Source: Lutibacter oceani (GTDB lineage Bacteria; Bacteroidota; Bacteroidia; Flavobacteriales; Flavobacteriaceae). Taken from it: a DNA stretch of 64,000 nt. The stretch spans positions 310,001-374,000 of the forward strand of contig NZ_QTTQ01000011.1 in NCBI RefSeq assembly GCF_003384935.1, written 5' to 3'. A program made the position numbers and the translations under genes. Shown one piece after another: positions 26,266 to 34,916 of the stretch. Every line of letters starts with the position of its first letter. The stretch's first letter is position 1. Under the pieces are notes generated by a model. That model saw only the letters and a list, made by a program, of their open reading frames with translations, ran no database searches and was not told where the DNA came from.

Positions 26266-27366
26266 TTAAATATTGGATAATTGCTTTGCACCAAACCCAA
26301 TTCTATCGCAAATATAATGATTTTCTTGACAAAATTGAATTAACTCATTTATTATAAAATTGTTAACACTTTCTTTTTCATTTTCGGGAAACAATATATG
26401 TACATTGGCCCCTGCATCTAAAGTAAAACAAATATTTGAGTTGGTTTTTGCTCTAAACTCCCATATTTTATTAATTATTTTTAATGTATTTGGTTTCATT
26501 AAAATAAAATATGGATTACTTGTCATCATCATTGCATGTAAACTTAATGCTTCACTTTCTACAATAGCAATAAATTGTTTCAAATCTCCATTTTGAAGTG
26601 TCTCTGTAATTTTTGAAATATTATCATTTGCCTGTGAAAACCGTTGTTTTGCAAATGGATGATTGTGCATTAATTTATGCCCAACTGTACTCGACACTTT
26701 TTTTTCACCTTCATCAACCAATAAAATAGTATCGTGGTAATTTTTAAAATTTTTATGAATTTTATATGGAAATTTCACTCCAAATAAGTTTGAACTTCCT
26801 TCAATTATTGAGTGATTTCCCCAAACAATTAATTCACCTTCAATACTTCTACAAGCACTTCCTGAGCCTAAACGAGCTAAAAAAGAGGCTTTTTTATTGA
26901 AATATTCATCCTTCATTTCAGGATTTAATTGTTTTTCAATACTCACAATACACAAAGCCAACGCACTCATTCCACTTGCTGAAGAAGCAATTCCGCTACT
27001 ATGAGGAAATGAATTTCTAGATTTTATAACAAAATCATATTCATTCAAAAATGGAACATATTGTGCTATTCTTTCAAAAAATTTATTGATTTTTGGTTTA
27101 AAATCATCTTTTTTTTCACCTTCAAAATAAATTTCAAAATTAAATCCAGTTTCGCCAGATTGACGGTTTTTCAATTTATAATCTAAAGTGGTTAATGTAA
27201 AACAAGCATCCAACGTAAAACTAATTGATGTGTTTTTAGGAGTTTGAGGATCTTGCTTGCCCCAATATTTTACCAAAGCAATATTACTTGGTGTTTTCCA
27301 TGTTACACTTCCTTCAGTTAATTTTGAAGCATCAAATTCATATAAAATAAAATCGGTTTCTGTCAA
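26266..27366 (-). CDS. mvaD: Diphosphomevalonate decarboxylase
   Basis: Makes isopentenyl diphosphate from diphosphomevalonate with ATP. The 366-residue GHMP-fold protein has the N-terminal WKTPSNIALVKYWGKQD segment, the ATP loop FPHSSGIASSASGMSALALC, RLGSGSACRSIEGELIVWG with the catalytic-region Ser/Arg, and the late FTLDAGANVHILFP motif with the catalytic Asp. It is the first gene of the operon mvaD-mevalonate kinase-UbiA. The pathway is completed by HMG-CoA reductase and the GYDIA kinase at 39-41.6 kb. Confidence 0.95.
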   Translation of the reverse strand: MTETDFILYEFDASKLTEGSVTWKTPSNIALVKYWGKQDPQTPKNTSISFTLDACFTLTTLDYKLKNRQSGETGFNFEIYFEGEKKDDFKPKINKFFERIAQYVPFLNEYDFVIKSRNSFPHSSGIASSASGMSALALCIVSIEKQLNPEMKDEYFNKKASFLARLGSGSACRSIEGELIVWGNHSIIEGSSNLFGVKFPYKIHKNFKNYHDTILLVDEGEKKVSSTVGHKLMHNHPFAKQRFSQANDNISKITETLQNGDLKQFIAIVESEALSLHAMMMTSNPYFILMKPNTLKIINKIWEFRAKTNSNICFTLDAGANVHILFPENEKESVNNFIINELIQFCQENHYICDRIGFGAKQLSNI

Positions 27367-27449
27367 AGCAAAAAAATTTCTCCAAATATACTGTTTAATA
27401 TTTAATTAAAAAGGTAAAACAAAACTTAAATTCATTACTCTAAAAAGTT

Positions 27450-28166
27450 TTATACATTTTCTAATCTTAGCAATACATCCTTTTTATAACTTCTGCTTAT
27501 AGGAAGTGCTTTCTTATGAATTTCAATAAACTCATTAGTAAATGATTCAATTTTTGAAATTGAGATAATAAAGGAACGGTGAATTCTTAAAAAATCTGCT
27601 TTCGGAAGTTTTGCTTCAATACTTGATATGGTTTCTCGTGTAATAATTACTTTATCCTTTAAATGAAACTTAATATAATCACTAAAACTTTCAATATAAT
27701 TAATTTCAGAAAAATTAATTTTTACCATTTTCCTATCGGAACGCACAAAAATAAAGTCACTTTTTTCATTTATTATTTCTGAAGTAGATTCAGTAATATT
27801 TAATGTGTTTTCACCCAAATATTTATTAACTGCTTGTAACAAACGCTCAAAGGAAATTGGTTTTAGCAAATAATCAACAGCCTGTAAATTAAATCCATCA
27901 ATAGCGTATTCCCGATAAGCTGTTGTAAAAATTACCTTAATATTTTTATTGATTGATTTAGCAAAGGACAACCCTGAAATTTCAGGCATATTTATATCTA
28001 AAAAAATTAAATCTACTTGATTTGAATTTATTTGATTAAAAGCTTCAATGGCATTTTTACAAGTTGCAACTACTGTAACAGCTTCAATTTTCTGCAAATG
28101 ATTTTCTAAAATTTCACGCGCAATTGGTTCGTCATCTACAATAATACATTTAACTGTTTTACTCAT
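27450..28166 (-). CDS. LytTR-family response regulator
   Basis: A 238-residue transcription factor. The receiver domain (about 5-120) has acidic D11-D12, phospho-acceptor Asp57 in LIFLDINMPE, and Lys in LKPISFERL. The LytTR DNA-binding domain (about 138-236) contains FVRSDRKMVKINFSEINYIES and FLRIHRSFIISISKI. The start overlaps the LytS-type kinase stop by 8 bases, so they are translationally coupled. Likely targets are the repeats in the divergent region at 29274-29363. Confidence 0.95.
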   Translation of the reverse strand: MSKTVKCIIVDDEPIAREILENHLQKIEAVTVVATCKNAIEAFNQINSNQVDLIFLDINMPEISGLSFAKSINKNIKVIFTTAYREYAIDGFNLQAVDYLLKPISFERLLQAVNKYLGENTLNITESTSEIINEKSDFIFVRSDRKMVKINFSEINYIESFSDYIKFHLKDKVIITRETISSIEAKLPKADFLRIHRSFIISISKIESFTNEFIEIHKKALPISRSYKKDVLLRLENV

Positions 28167-29229
28167 TTTTTAAAATATTTATATTGAAAATTTTTAACGC
28201 TACAACAAACCTATTTTCTATAGTTGTTACATTTAATACGTAATTATTTTTATATAATAAATTTAATCTTTTTTTAATATTTTCAAGTCCAATTCCATTT
28301 TCATTTTCCTCAATTTCAGAACTTATAACTGTATTTTTTATTGAAAATTCTAATTGATTTTCATTTAAATTAACATCAATATCCACCGTTAAATAACCCT
28401 CAATTAAGCTTCCATGCTTAAAAGCATTTTCAACAAATGGAATTAATAACATTGGAGCTATTTGAATTTCTTCTGAAATATTTTTAGACGTAAAATTTAC
28501 GTTCAAAGTATCTTGAAATCTAATTTTTTCTAATTCAATATATTCTTTAATGTGTAACACCTCTTCTTTTAAACTCACTTTTGGTTTATTTACCTGGTAC
28601 AAAATATAGTCTAAAAGGTTAGACAACTTCAAAATAATTTCTGGAGTATCTTTGGACTGTTTCAAGGCAAAACCATAAATTGTATTCAACGTATTGAATA
28701 AAAAATGTGGATGAATTTGCTTTTTTAAATACTGTAATTCCTGATTTTTAATTTGTAATTGTGTTTCTAATATTTTGTTTTGTAGTTCTTTATTTTTTGA
28801 AATGGTTTTGAAATTATTATTTAACAGACTTACAAAACTTACCAAACCTACAATTAAGTAAACTAAAATGAGAATAAAAATATAGTTTCTACTCATAGGT
28901 GGCATATTAGTAACATTAAGGTTAGATAAAAAGAAGAAACATCCAACCATTGTAATTACTATTAAATACATTGAGAAAATCAACGTGTATATTCCATAAA
29001 GTATAAAAAGAACATATTTTTTAAGCAATAAATACCTAGGAATTAAATAGTAAACTACAAAATAAGTTGTAACCATTGTTACAGGCAATAAAAAACTTGA
29101 AAACCAAGTTACATATTTAGAGTTTGTAGAATTGTAACTAAAAAAATAAATAAAAAAGAACCAAACCCCTACCCAAAATAAAAAATGGAAAGCGACAAAT
29201 TTTGTTTTATTTAATATTGTTAGAAACAT
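28159..29229 (-). CDS. LytS-type sensor histidine kinase
   Basis: A 356-residue kinase with four N-terminal membrane helices (about 10-30, 43-63, 73-102, 114-137), a coiled coil (about 138-170), the His_kinase box LKKQIHPHFLFNTLNTIYGF with phospho-acceptor His175, and an HATPase_c region with LLIPFVENAFKHG and NGIGLENIKKRL. It lacks a periplasmic sensor domain, so it likely senses a membrane signal. It is paired with the LytTR regulator and divergent from the ExbB/TolQ-like gene at 29440. Confidence 0.93.
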   Translation of the reverse strand: MFLTILNKTKFVAFHFLFWVGVWFFFIYFFSYNSTNSKYVTWFSSFLLPVTMVTTYFVVYYLIPRYLLLKKYVLFILYGIYTLIFSMYLIVITMVGCFFFLSNLNVTNMPPMSRNYIFILILVYLIVGLVSFVSLLNNNFKTISKNKELQNKILETQLQIKNQELQYLKKQIHPHFLFNTLNTIYGFALKQSKDTPEIILKLSNLLDYILYQVNKPKVSLKEEVLHIKEYIELEKIRFQDTLNVNFTSKNISEEIQIAPMLLIPFVENAFKHGSLIEGYLTVDIDVNLNENQLEFSIKNTVISSEIEENENGIGLENIKKRLNLLYKNNYVLNVTTIENRFVVALKIFNINILKNE

Positions 29230-29273
29230 CCTTGCAATTTAAAATTTAAAATTTTAAAAACATATTTTTATAG

Positions 29274-29363
29274 ACCAATCACCAATTTTTAATGGGATTT
29301 ACCAAAACAAACAAGAATCTATAAAAAAACGCTTAAATTTGTTATTAACCAATCTAAATTGGT
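29274..29363. promoter_or_regulatory. ACCAAT repeats: candidate LytTR binding region
   Basis: Tandem copies ACCAATC (29274-29280) and ACCAATT (29281-29287), plus a perfect dyad ACCAAT-CTAA-ATTGGT at 29348-29363, lie in the 210-base gap between the kinase and the divergent ExbB/TolQ-like gene. The dyad is centred about 60 bases before the expected start of the latter, whose -7 element TATATTCG (29403-29410) deviates from consensus. This suits an activator. Binding by the LytTR protein is inference. Confidence 0.45.
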
Positions 29364-29439
29364 AATCCATCTTAAATTAAATAATTAGCGTAAAATCAAC
29401 TTTATATTCGAAGTAATTATAAACTTAAAACTTATTATT

Positions 29440-29796
29440 ATGACACAATTTTTTGACAGGTTAAACGAAGGTGGTCCATTATTTATGTATACCATATTTT
29501 TTGTTCTAATTTTAATAATTGCATTAACCATTAAAGGAATTTTAAACAGAAAAAATGATAACTCAAAAACAATTTCATTAATTTCTCAATTCGGATTATT
29601 TATTATTGCCTGGGGATTTTTAGGTCAAACCATTGGTTTAATATCTGCTTTTGATGCTGTGCAAGCAGCAGGAGATATTTCACCGGCAATGGTAGCAGGA
29701 GGTTTAAAAGTTGCATTACTAACAACTGTATTCGGACTTTTTACTTTTGTTGTTAGCCGAATTGGAATCATAATTTTAACTATCTTAAAAAAGTAA
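29440..29796 (+). CDS. Half-size MotA/TolQ/ExbB-like membrane protein
   Basis: A 118-residue protein with three membrane helices (about 12-32, 46-66 and 84-114). GLKVALLTTVFGLFTFVVSRI resembles the conserved last-helix region of ExbB/TolQ/MotA proton channels. The family is normally about 200 residues or more, and the large cytoplasmic loop is missing. No ExbD/TolR partner is adjacent. It faces a LytS/LytTR pair and is probably their target. A proton-channel function is not certain in this minimal form. Confidence 0.75.
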   Translation: MTQFFDRLNEGGPLFMYTIFFVLILIIALTIKGILNRKNDNSKTISLISQFGLFIIAWGFLGQTIGLISAFDAVQAAGDISPAMVAGGLKVALLTTVFGLFTFVVSRIGIIILTILKK

Positions 29797-29804
29797 ATAA
29801 TATT

Positions 29805-29843
29805 AAATTCGTTAGTCTTGATTTCTTTTAGACTAACGAATTT
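29805..29843 (+). terminator. Stem-loop after the ExbB/TolQ-like gene
   Basis: Perfect 14-base-pair stem AAATTCGTTAGTCT / AGACTAACGAATTT around an 11-base loop, 8 bases past the stop. Only a short T-run follows, so it is either a weak terminator or a 3' stabilising structure. Confidence 0.6.
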
Positions 29844-29945
29844 ACATAGTAGCTCAGCTATCAATTCCTATTCTTATTTCTATAAAAAAGTAGTGTCTCA
29901 AAACAGATTGCTTCTACTTTTACGCTAAAAACTTATTTATTTAAA

Positions 29946-31202
29946 ATGAAAACATTTTTACTTGTTATAATTACCATAATCACTTTTGGTATAAACACAC
30001 CTATAATTAAGGCTCAAGAAAACTTAAACCCTCATTATTTATTAGAGATTGGTATAGTGGATAGTTTAAATTCTAAAATACTAAATGAACAAAGAAATTT
30101 TTGGGTGCAGTTACCTGAAAATTATAACCCAAATAATCCTGAGAAATATCCTGTTGCTTATATTATAGACGGAGGTATTCATTTAAATACCGTGCAAACT
30201 GTACAGAACTATTATAGTGGAGGGTATTTTCCAGAAATGATTCTCGTCGGCATTTCAAATAGCACAAACAGAACAAGAGACTTAACCACTTCTCAAGTAA
30301 ACAAATTCAATTCTACAGAACTAGATGAAAATACCGGTGGTGCAGAAAAATTCACCCAATTTATTGCACATGAACTAATCCCTTATATAGACCGTAAGTA
30401 CGCAACAACTTCTTATCGCACTTTAATTGGACATTCATACGGCGGTTTATTTACTATAAATACCTTAATAAATCACCCATATCTTTTTGAAAATTATTTA
30501 GCAATCGACCCTAGTTTAGATTGGGATCATCAAAAATTGTTAAATGAAGCCAAAATTAAACTTCAAAATGAAAACTATCGTGGAAAATCTCTTTTTATAT
30601 CTTTAAACGGACAATTGCATATGCAAAATAGTGACATTACAATTAACAATGTAATGCAAGATACTTCAGACTTCACACTATTTGCTCGTTCCAATATTAC
30701 ATTCTCAAATATTGTTAAACAAAACGAAAAAAATGACTTATTTTTTGAATGGAAATTTTATCCAAAAGACATTCACGGTACCATAACTTTACCATCTGTT
30801 ATAGATGGTTTAATAGCAGTTTTTGATTGGTTTCAAATGGAAAACACCTCTAAAATAAATTCATTTGACACACCAAAAGAAGAAATTTATAACATTATAA
30901 AATATCGAGCAAAAAAACTTAAAACTCATTTTGGCTATGCCGTACCGCCTTATCCTGCAGACCTCTTAAATATGTCTGGTTATATGAACCTAGATATGCA
31001 ACAACCAGAAAAAGCAAAAATGTACTTTGAACAAGCTATAAAATATTATCCAAAAAATCCAAATGTTTACGACTCTATGGCTGATTATTATGAATCTCAA
31101 AACGATCAAAAAAACGCTATTAATTATGTTTCAATAGCTTATGTTATAAGTGGAAATGACATTTACAAGCAAAGACTAAAAAAGCTTCAACAAAAAAACT
31201 AA
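29946..31202 (+). CDS. Secreted alpha/beta-hydrolase (esterase D-like) with C-terminal TPR
   Basis: A 418-residue protein with a signal peptide (about 1-24, cut near IKA|QEN). The hydrolase domain (about 30-290) belongs to the IroE/Fes-like putative esterase family. It has FWVQLPENYNPNNPEKYPVAYIIDGG, the nucleophile elbow TLIGHSYGGLF, and a late His in PKDIHGTIT. Residues about 340-415 are TPR-like (MNLDMQQPEKAKMYFEQAIKYY, then NVYDSMADYYESQN). Homologues hydrolyse siderophore or carbohydrate esters. The substrate is not predictable from the sequence, and no TonB receptor is adjacent. Confidence 0.85.
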   Translation: MKTFLLVIITIITFGINTPIIKAQENLNPHYLLEIGIVDSLNSKILNEQRNFWVQLPENYNPNNPEKYPVAYIIDGGIHLNTVQTVQNYYSGGYFPEMILVGISNSTNRTRDLTTSQVNKFNSTELDENTGGAEKFTQFIAHELIPYIDRKYATTSYRTLIGHSYGGLFTINTLINHPYLFENYLAIDPSLDWDHQKLLNEAKIKLQNENYRGKSLFISLNGQLHMQNSDITINNVMQDTSDFTLFARSNITFSNIVKQNEKNDLFFEWKFYPKDIHGTITLPSVIDGLIAVFDWFQMENTSKINSFDTPKEEIYNIIKYRAKKLKTHFGYAVPPYPADLLNMSGYMNLDMQQPEKAKMYFEQAIKYYPKNPNVYDSMADYYESQNDQKNAINYVSIAYVISGNDIYKQRLKKLQQKN

Positions 31203-31235
31203 TTTATATGGTCTTTTTCATTATTTTTGCTGTCT

Positions 31236-31844
31236 ATGAAAACGAAAAAAGCATTTATTTTACTAAACGGCTCGGAACCTTCAAATTTTCCAGACCTAAG
31301 TAATTACGATATTGTATGTGCTATAGATGGTGCATACAATTATTTTGAAGCTAAAAATATTACACCAAATTTAGTTACTGGAGATTTTGACTCTATTAAT
31401 ACTATTCCAACAACAGTTGAAGTAATTAAAACTCCCAATCAAGAATTTACTGATTTTGAAAAAGCCTTACAAATTTTAAAACAACGCGGCTATTCTCATA
31501 TAGATGTTTACGGTGGAAGCGGAAAAGAACATGACCACTTTTTAGGAAATATTAGTACTGCTTTACAATGGAAAATGGGTTTATTAATTTCCTTTTTTGA
31601 TGATTTTGGTAAATATTTTTTTATTGAAGATAGTATTATTTTAACTAATGTAAAAGGGAAAAACATTTCATTAATTCCTTTTCCAACAGCAAATGGAATT
31701 GTTACAAAAGGTTTAAAGTACCCTTTAAATAATGAAACTTTATCTTTTGGAGAACGCATTGGCACCCGCAATAAAGCTAGTGATGATACTGTTCTTATTT
31801 CGTTTGAAAATGGAGACTTATTAATTTACATAAGTCATAATTAA
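31236..31844 (+). CDS. thiN: Thiamine pyrophosphokinase
   Basis: Converts thiamine to thiamine diphosphate. The 202-residue protein shows AIDGAYNYFEAKNITPNLVTGDFDSI, with the TGDFDS motif, then EFTDFEKALQ, and GGSGKEHDHFLGNI in the place of the usual G-x-x-D-H segment. ATG 31236 (MKTKKAFILLNG) is chosen. A TTG at 31227 lies within a TATTTTTG sequence (31222-31229) that may be the -7 element. If that element is real, the transcript is nearly leaderless. No TPP riboswitch is visible. Confidence 0.9.
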   Translation: MKTKKAFILLNGSEPSNFPDLSNYDIVCAIDGAYNYFEAKNITPNLVTGDFDSINTIPTTVEVIKTPNQEFTDFEKALQILKQRGYSHIDVYGGSGKEHDHFLGNISTALQWKMGLLISFFDDFGKYFFIEDSIILTNVKGKNISLIPFPTANGIVTKGLKYPLNNETLSFGERIGTRNKASDDTVLISFENGDLLIYISHN

Positions 31845-31852
31845 AGCCTATT

Positions 31853-32086
31853 TTGAACAGAAAACTTAAACTTATTTGGGATTTTAGAGGGCCTGCTTCA
31901 CAAAAAACTGCTGAACACCACTGTATTCATTTAAAAGAATTTTCAGAAATTGAGAAACTACATTATCATCAAATTGATTTTTCAATACTATCTGAAATGC
32001 ACACCATAGCCTTTATAATTGTTGATGAAATTAATATGAAAATTTATAGAGATGCTTTAAAACCACATAGAGGTCAGTTAGCTTAG
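31853..32086 (+). CDS. Small conserved protein after thiN, TTG start
   Basis: A 77-residue soluble protein beginning (M)NRKLKLIWDFRGPASQKTAEHH. The frame is closed by TAA at 31838 upstream, and TTG 31853 is the best available start. It lies 8 bases after thiN and its end overlaps the convergent glycerate kinase end by 4 bases. The WDFRGP and His-rich AEHHCIHLKEF segments look conserved in flavobacterial neighbours as I recall, but I know no function for it. Confidence 0.65.
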   Translation: MNRKLKLIWDFRGPASQKTAEHHCIHLKEFSEIEKLHYHQIDFSILSEMHTIAFIIVDEINMKIYRDALKPHRGQLA

Positions 32087-33207
32087 CACATACTTTTAGC
32101 AAATTTCACAGCCATTTCAACTACGTATTTATAACTATTTTGCATTGCATCGTCAAAATTTTTGGCCTTTGAAATAACGGTATCACAATAATTAATATGT
32201 ATTGCTTTCAATTCATCTGTGCTTAAATTGGAACTTCCACAAAAAATTGCAGTTTTAATTCTATGCTTTAAAGCTGATTCTAAAACTCCTTGAATTGTTT
32301 TTCCTGAAAGTGTTTGTGAATCTAATTTTCCTTCACCGGTTATTATCCAATCTGTATTGTTTAAATGCTCCTCAAATTTTGCTAATTCTTTAATTAGTTT
32401 AATACCCGAAATTAATTTACCATTTAAAAAAACCATACAAGCTATTCCCATTCCTCCGGCAGCACCTGCTCCATTTATTTTTTGAGGATTTACATTAAAC
32501 TTTTTTTTAATAATTTTCGAAAAATCTTTAAGGCCTTTATCTAACAATTTTATATCTTTTAATAAAGCTCCTTTTTGTTCAGCATATACATAAGCAGCTC
32601 CATTTTCTCCATATAATGGATTGGTTACATCACAAGCAATTTTAAATGAAACTTCTTTTAATTTAGGATGAATATTGTCTGCAACTATTTTATTTATTTT
32701 AGATAGATTTGTTCCTATGGGCTTAACTTTATTATTATTTTTATCTAAAAATTGATACCCTAATGCTGTTGCCATTCCAATACCACAATCATTAGTTGCA
32801 CTTCCTCCAATTCCTAAAATAATATTTTTTGCACCTTTTTCAATTGCATTAATTATTAATTCTCCCGTACCAAAAGTGGTAGCATTTTTGCAATCTAATT
32901 CTGATTTTTTCAATAATTTAAGTCCAGAAGCCTCTGCCATTTCAATAAAAGCTGTTTTTGTATTTTCTGCATACAAATAAGTAGCTTCAACTAGCTTAAA
33001 AAATGGGTTATTTACAATTATATGTATTATTTCACCTTGTAAATAGTAATTTGCAACTTCAATAGTACCGTCACCTCCATCTGCTAATGGAAGCTTTATA
33101 ATTTCAGTATTTGAAACTATTTTATGAATGCCTTTTTCAACTGCATCACAAAACTCTATGCCTGTTAATGAACCCTTAAACTTATCTGGAGCAACTACTA
33201 TTTTCAT
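32083..33207 (-). CDS. Glycerate kinase (GlxK/GarK family)
   Basis: Phosphorylates D-glycerate, giving 2- or 3-phosphoglycerate. The 374-residue protein has all family marks: MKIVVAPDKFKGSLTGIEFC at the start, KLPLADGGDGTIEVA, GIGGSATNDCGIGMATALG, GAAGGMGIACMVFL and TGEGKLDSQTLSGKTI. Its start directly follows the stop of the GH13_18 phosphorylase gene, so the two are translated together. The pairing suggests that the phosphorylase releases glycerate, which this enzyme feeds to glycolysis. Confidence 0.95.
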   Translation of the reverse strand: MKIVVAPDKFKGSLTGIEFCDAVEKGIHKIVSNTEIIKLPLADGGDGTIEVANYYLQGEIIHIIVNNPFFKLVEATYLYAENTKTAFIEMAEASGLKLLKKSELDCKNATTFGTGELIINAIEKGAKNIILGIGGSATNDCGIGMATALGYQFLDKNNNKVKPIGTNLSKINKIVADNIHPKLKEVSFKIACDVTNPLYGENGAAYVYAEQKGALLKDIKLLDKGLKDFSKIIKKKFNVNPQKINGAGAAGGMGIACMVFLNGKLISGIKLIKELAKFEEHLNNTDWIITGEGKLDSQTLSGKTIQGVLESALKHRIKTAIFCGSSNLSTDELKAIHINYCDTVISKAKNFDDAMQNSYKYVVEMAVKFAKSMC

Positions 33208-34905
33208 TTATAAAACTTTAAGCCATTTATACTCGTAAGGTTTAAATTCCCATTGTTTATCTAAAAATATTTCATTTGTTAAAACATCCTGAACATTATT
33301 TTTTAAAGCCTTCATTTTTTGATTATTGTCACTAAAATTATGAACAACATAAAAACAACTACCTCCTTTTGTTCTTTTAATAATAAATAAGTGCTCCGAA
33401 GGCTGTATAAATACAGCTTCTGCATAAGGATTAAACGCTTCTTCATTTACGCGAAATGCCAGTACTTTTTTGTATAAATTATATAGTTTATTTCTTAATG
33501 TTCCTTTTGTGTTCAAGTTTTGAATAAGCGTATCGAAATCTAGTTTTTCTCTATTGATTCTTCTATTTATTCCCGATTCAATTCCTTGATAATAATTTTG
33601 AGATCCTACCAAAGAATGAAAATAAATACCTGGCACACCTGGCATTGCTAACATTACAGATTGAGATAGCATCATTTTTGCAATTCTTATTTCATCATTT
33701 TCATTAGGATTACTTAATAAATCCATATAATTACAATTCAGCTCATAGGGAGATTGGCTTCCGTCTTCGTTATTTTTATAAGATACCCTGCCTCCGTGGG
33801 CTTCGGCTCTTTTAGCCAATTCAAAAATTTCATCATCATTAATAATTCCTTGAAGAGGTCTAACTCCAACACCATCATGACTGGCTGTGAAATTGAAAAA
33901 ACAAACTTTATTACTAGGCATTTTAAGCGATTGTGCCCAACGGGTTAAAACACTTACATTTTCTTTCATTATTGAATATGCTAACAAAGGAGGCAATGTA
34001 AAATTATATACCATTTGCGCTTCATTAAAACCATTTCCAAAATAAGAAATGTTTTCTTGGTGAGGTACATTTGTTTCAGTTATAATATATACATTTTGAG
34101 TTAAGGTTTCAATAATAGCTCTATATAACTGAATTATTAAATGTGCTTCGGGCAAATGTATACAACTGGCACCTATTTTTTTCCAAATAAATCCAATTGC
34201 ATCTAACCTAATAAATTTTGCTCCTTTTGAAATATAAAAAAGTAATACTTCTAAAACTGCTATAAAAACTTTAGGCGAAGCATAATTTAAATCTATCTGA
34301 TCTTCACTAAAAGTTGTCCAAACATTTTTTACAGAACCATTAGATTTTTTAAATGGAGACAACAATGGTAATGCCCTTGGACGCATAACTTTTGATACAT
34401 CAGTTTTTGGATCTACATCTATAAAAAAATCATTGTAAAACGCATCATTTTCAAGGTACTTTTTAAACCAATTTGATGATTTTGAAATATGATTTACCAC
34501 TGCATCAAACATTAATTTTGTTGTTTTTGAAAAATTTTCAACAGCTTCCCAATCACCTAGAGTTTCATCAACTTCAAAATAATCTTTTACAGAAAATCCA
34601 TCGTCTGATGTAAAAGGATAAAATGGTAAAATATGTGTACCATTAATTTCGGGTGCACAATATTTATCTACAAACTGTTGAAGTGTTTTTATATGTGGTT
34701 GCCCTTTTTTTTGCACATTATCACCATAAGTTATTAGAATAACATCTTTTTGGCTTAATTCACCCTTTTTAAATTCAACTTTAGAAGCATATTTGTTTTG
34801 TAATGTTTCAATTTTATTAAAAACCCATGCTACTTCATAAGGTTTATAAAGCTGTTCTAATTGCGAAATTAATTTTTGCTTATCTAATTTATTAAATGAA
34901 TTCAC
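33208..34905 (-). CDS. GH13 subfamily 18 sugar phosphorylase, probably glucosylglycerate phosphorylase
   Basis: A 565-residue GH13 barrel of the sucrose-phosphorylase type. Catalytic residues are visible: nucleophile Asp235 in FIRLDAIGFIWK, acid/base Glu277 in IITETNVPH, and the third acid Asp344 in TASHDGVGVRP. The early VVNHISKSSNWFKKYL segment and late GVPGIYFHSLVGSQN are typical of GH13_18. This subfamily contains phosphorylases for sucrose, sucrose 6-phosphate, glucosylglycerol and glucosylglycerate. The adjoining glycerate kinase makes alpha-glucosylglycerate the best prediction, giving glucose 1-phosphate and D-glycerate. No signal peptide, so it is cytoplasmic. Specificity is inference from context. 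Confidence 0.85.
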   Translation of the reverse strand: MNSFNKLDKQKLISQLEQLYKPYEVAWVFNKIETLQNKYASKVEFKKGELSQKDVILITYGDNVQKKGQPHIKTLQQFVDKYCAPEINGTHILPFYPFTSDDGFSVKDYFEVDETLGDWEAVENFSKTTKLMFDAVVNHISKSSNWFKKYLENDAFYNDFFIDVDPKTDVSKVMRPRALPLLSPFKKSNGSVKNVWTTFSEDQIDLNYASPKVFIAVLEVLLFYISKGAKFIRLDAIGFIWKKIGASCIHLPEAHLIIQLYRAIIETLTQNVYIITETNVPHQENISYFGNGFNEAQMVYNFTLPPLLAYSIMKENVSVLTRWAQSLKMPSNKVCFFNFTASHDGVGVRPLQGIINDDEIFELAKRAEAHGGRVSYKNNEDGSQSPYELNCNYMDLLSNPNENDEIRIAKMMLSQSVMLAMPGVPGIYFHSLVGSQNYYQGIESGINRRINREKLDFDTLIQNLNTKGTLRNKLYNLYKKVLAFRVNEEAFNPYAEAVFIQPSEHLFIIKRTKGGSCFYVVHNFSDNNQKMKALKNNVQDVLTNEIFLDKQWEFKPYEYKWLKVL

Positions 34906-34916
34906 GTTGTTATATA

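Noticed and set aside
31203-31235. Possible TPP riboswitch before the thiamine pyrophosphokinase gene
   Set aside because: The gap is only about 33 bases and has no THI-box sequence.
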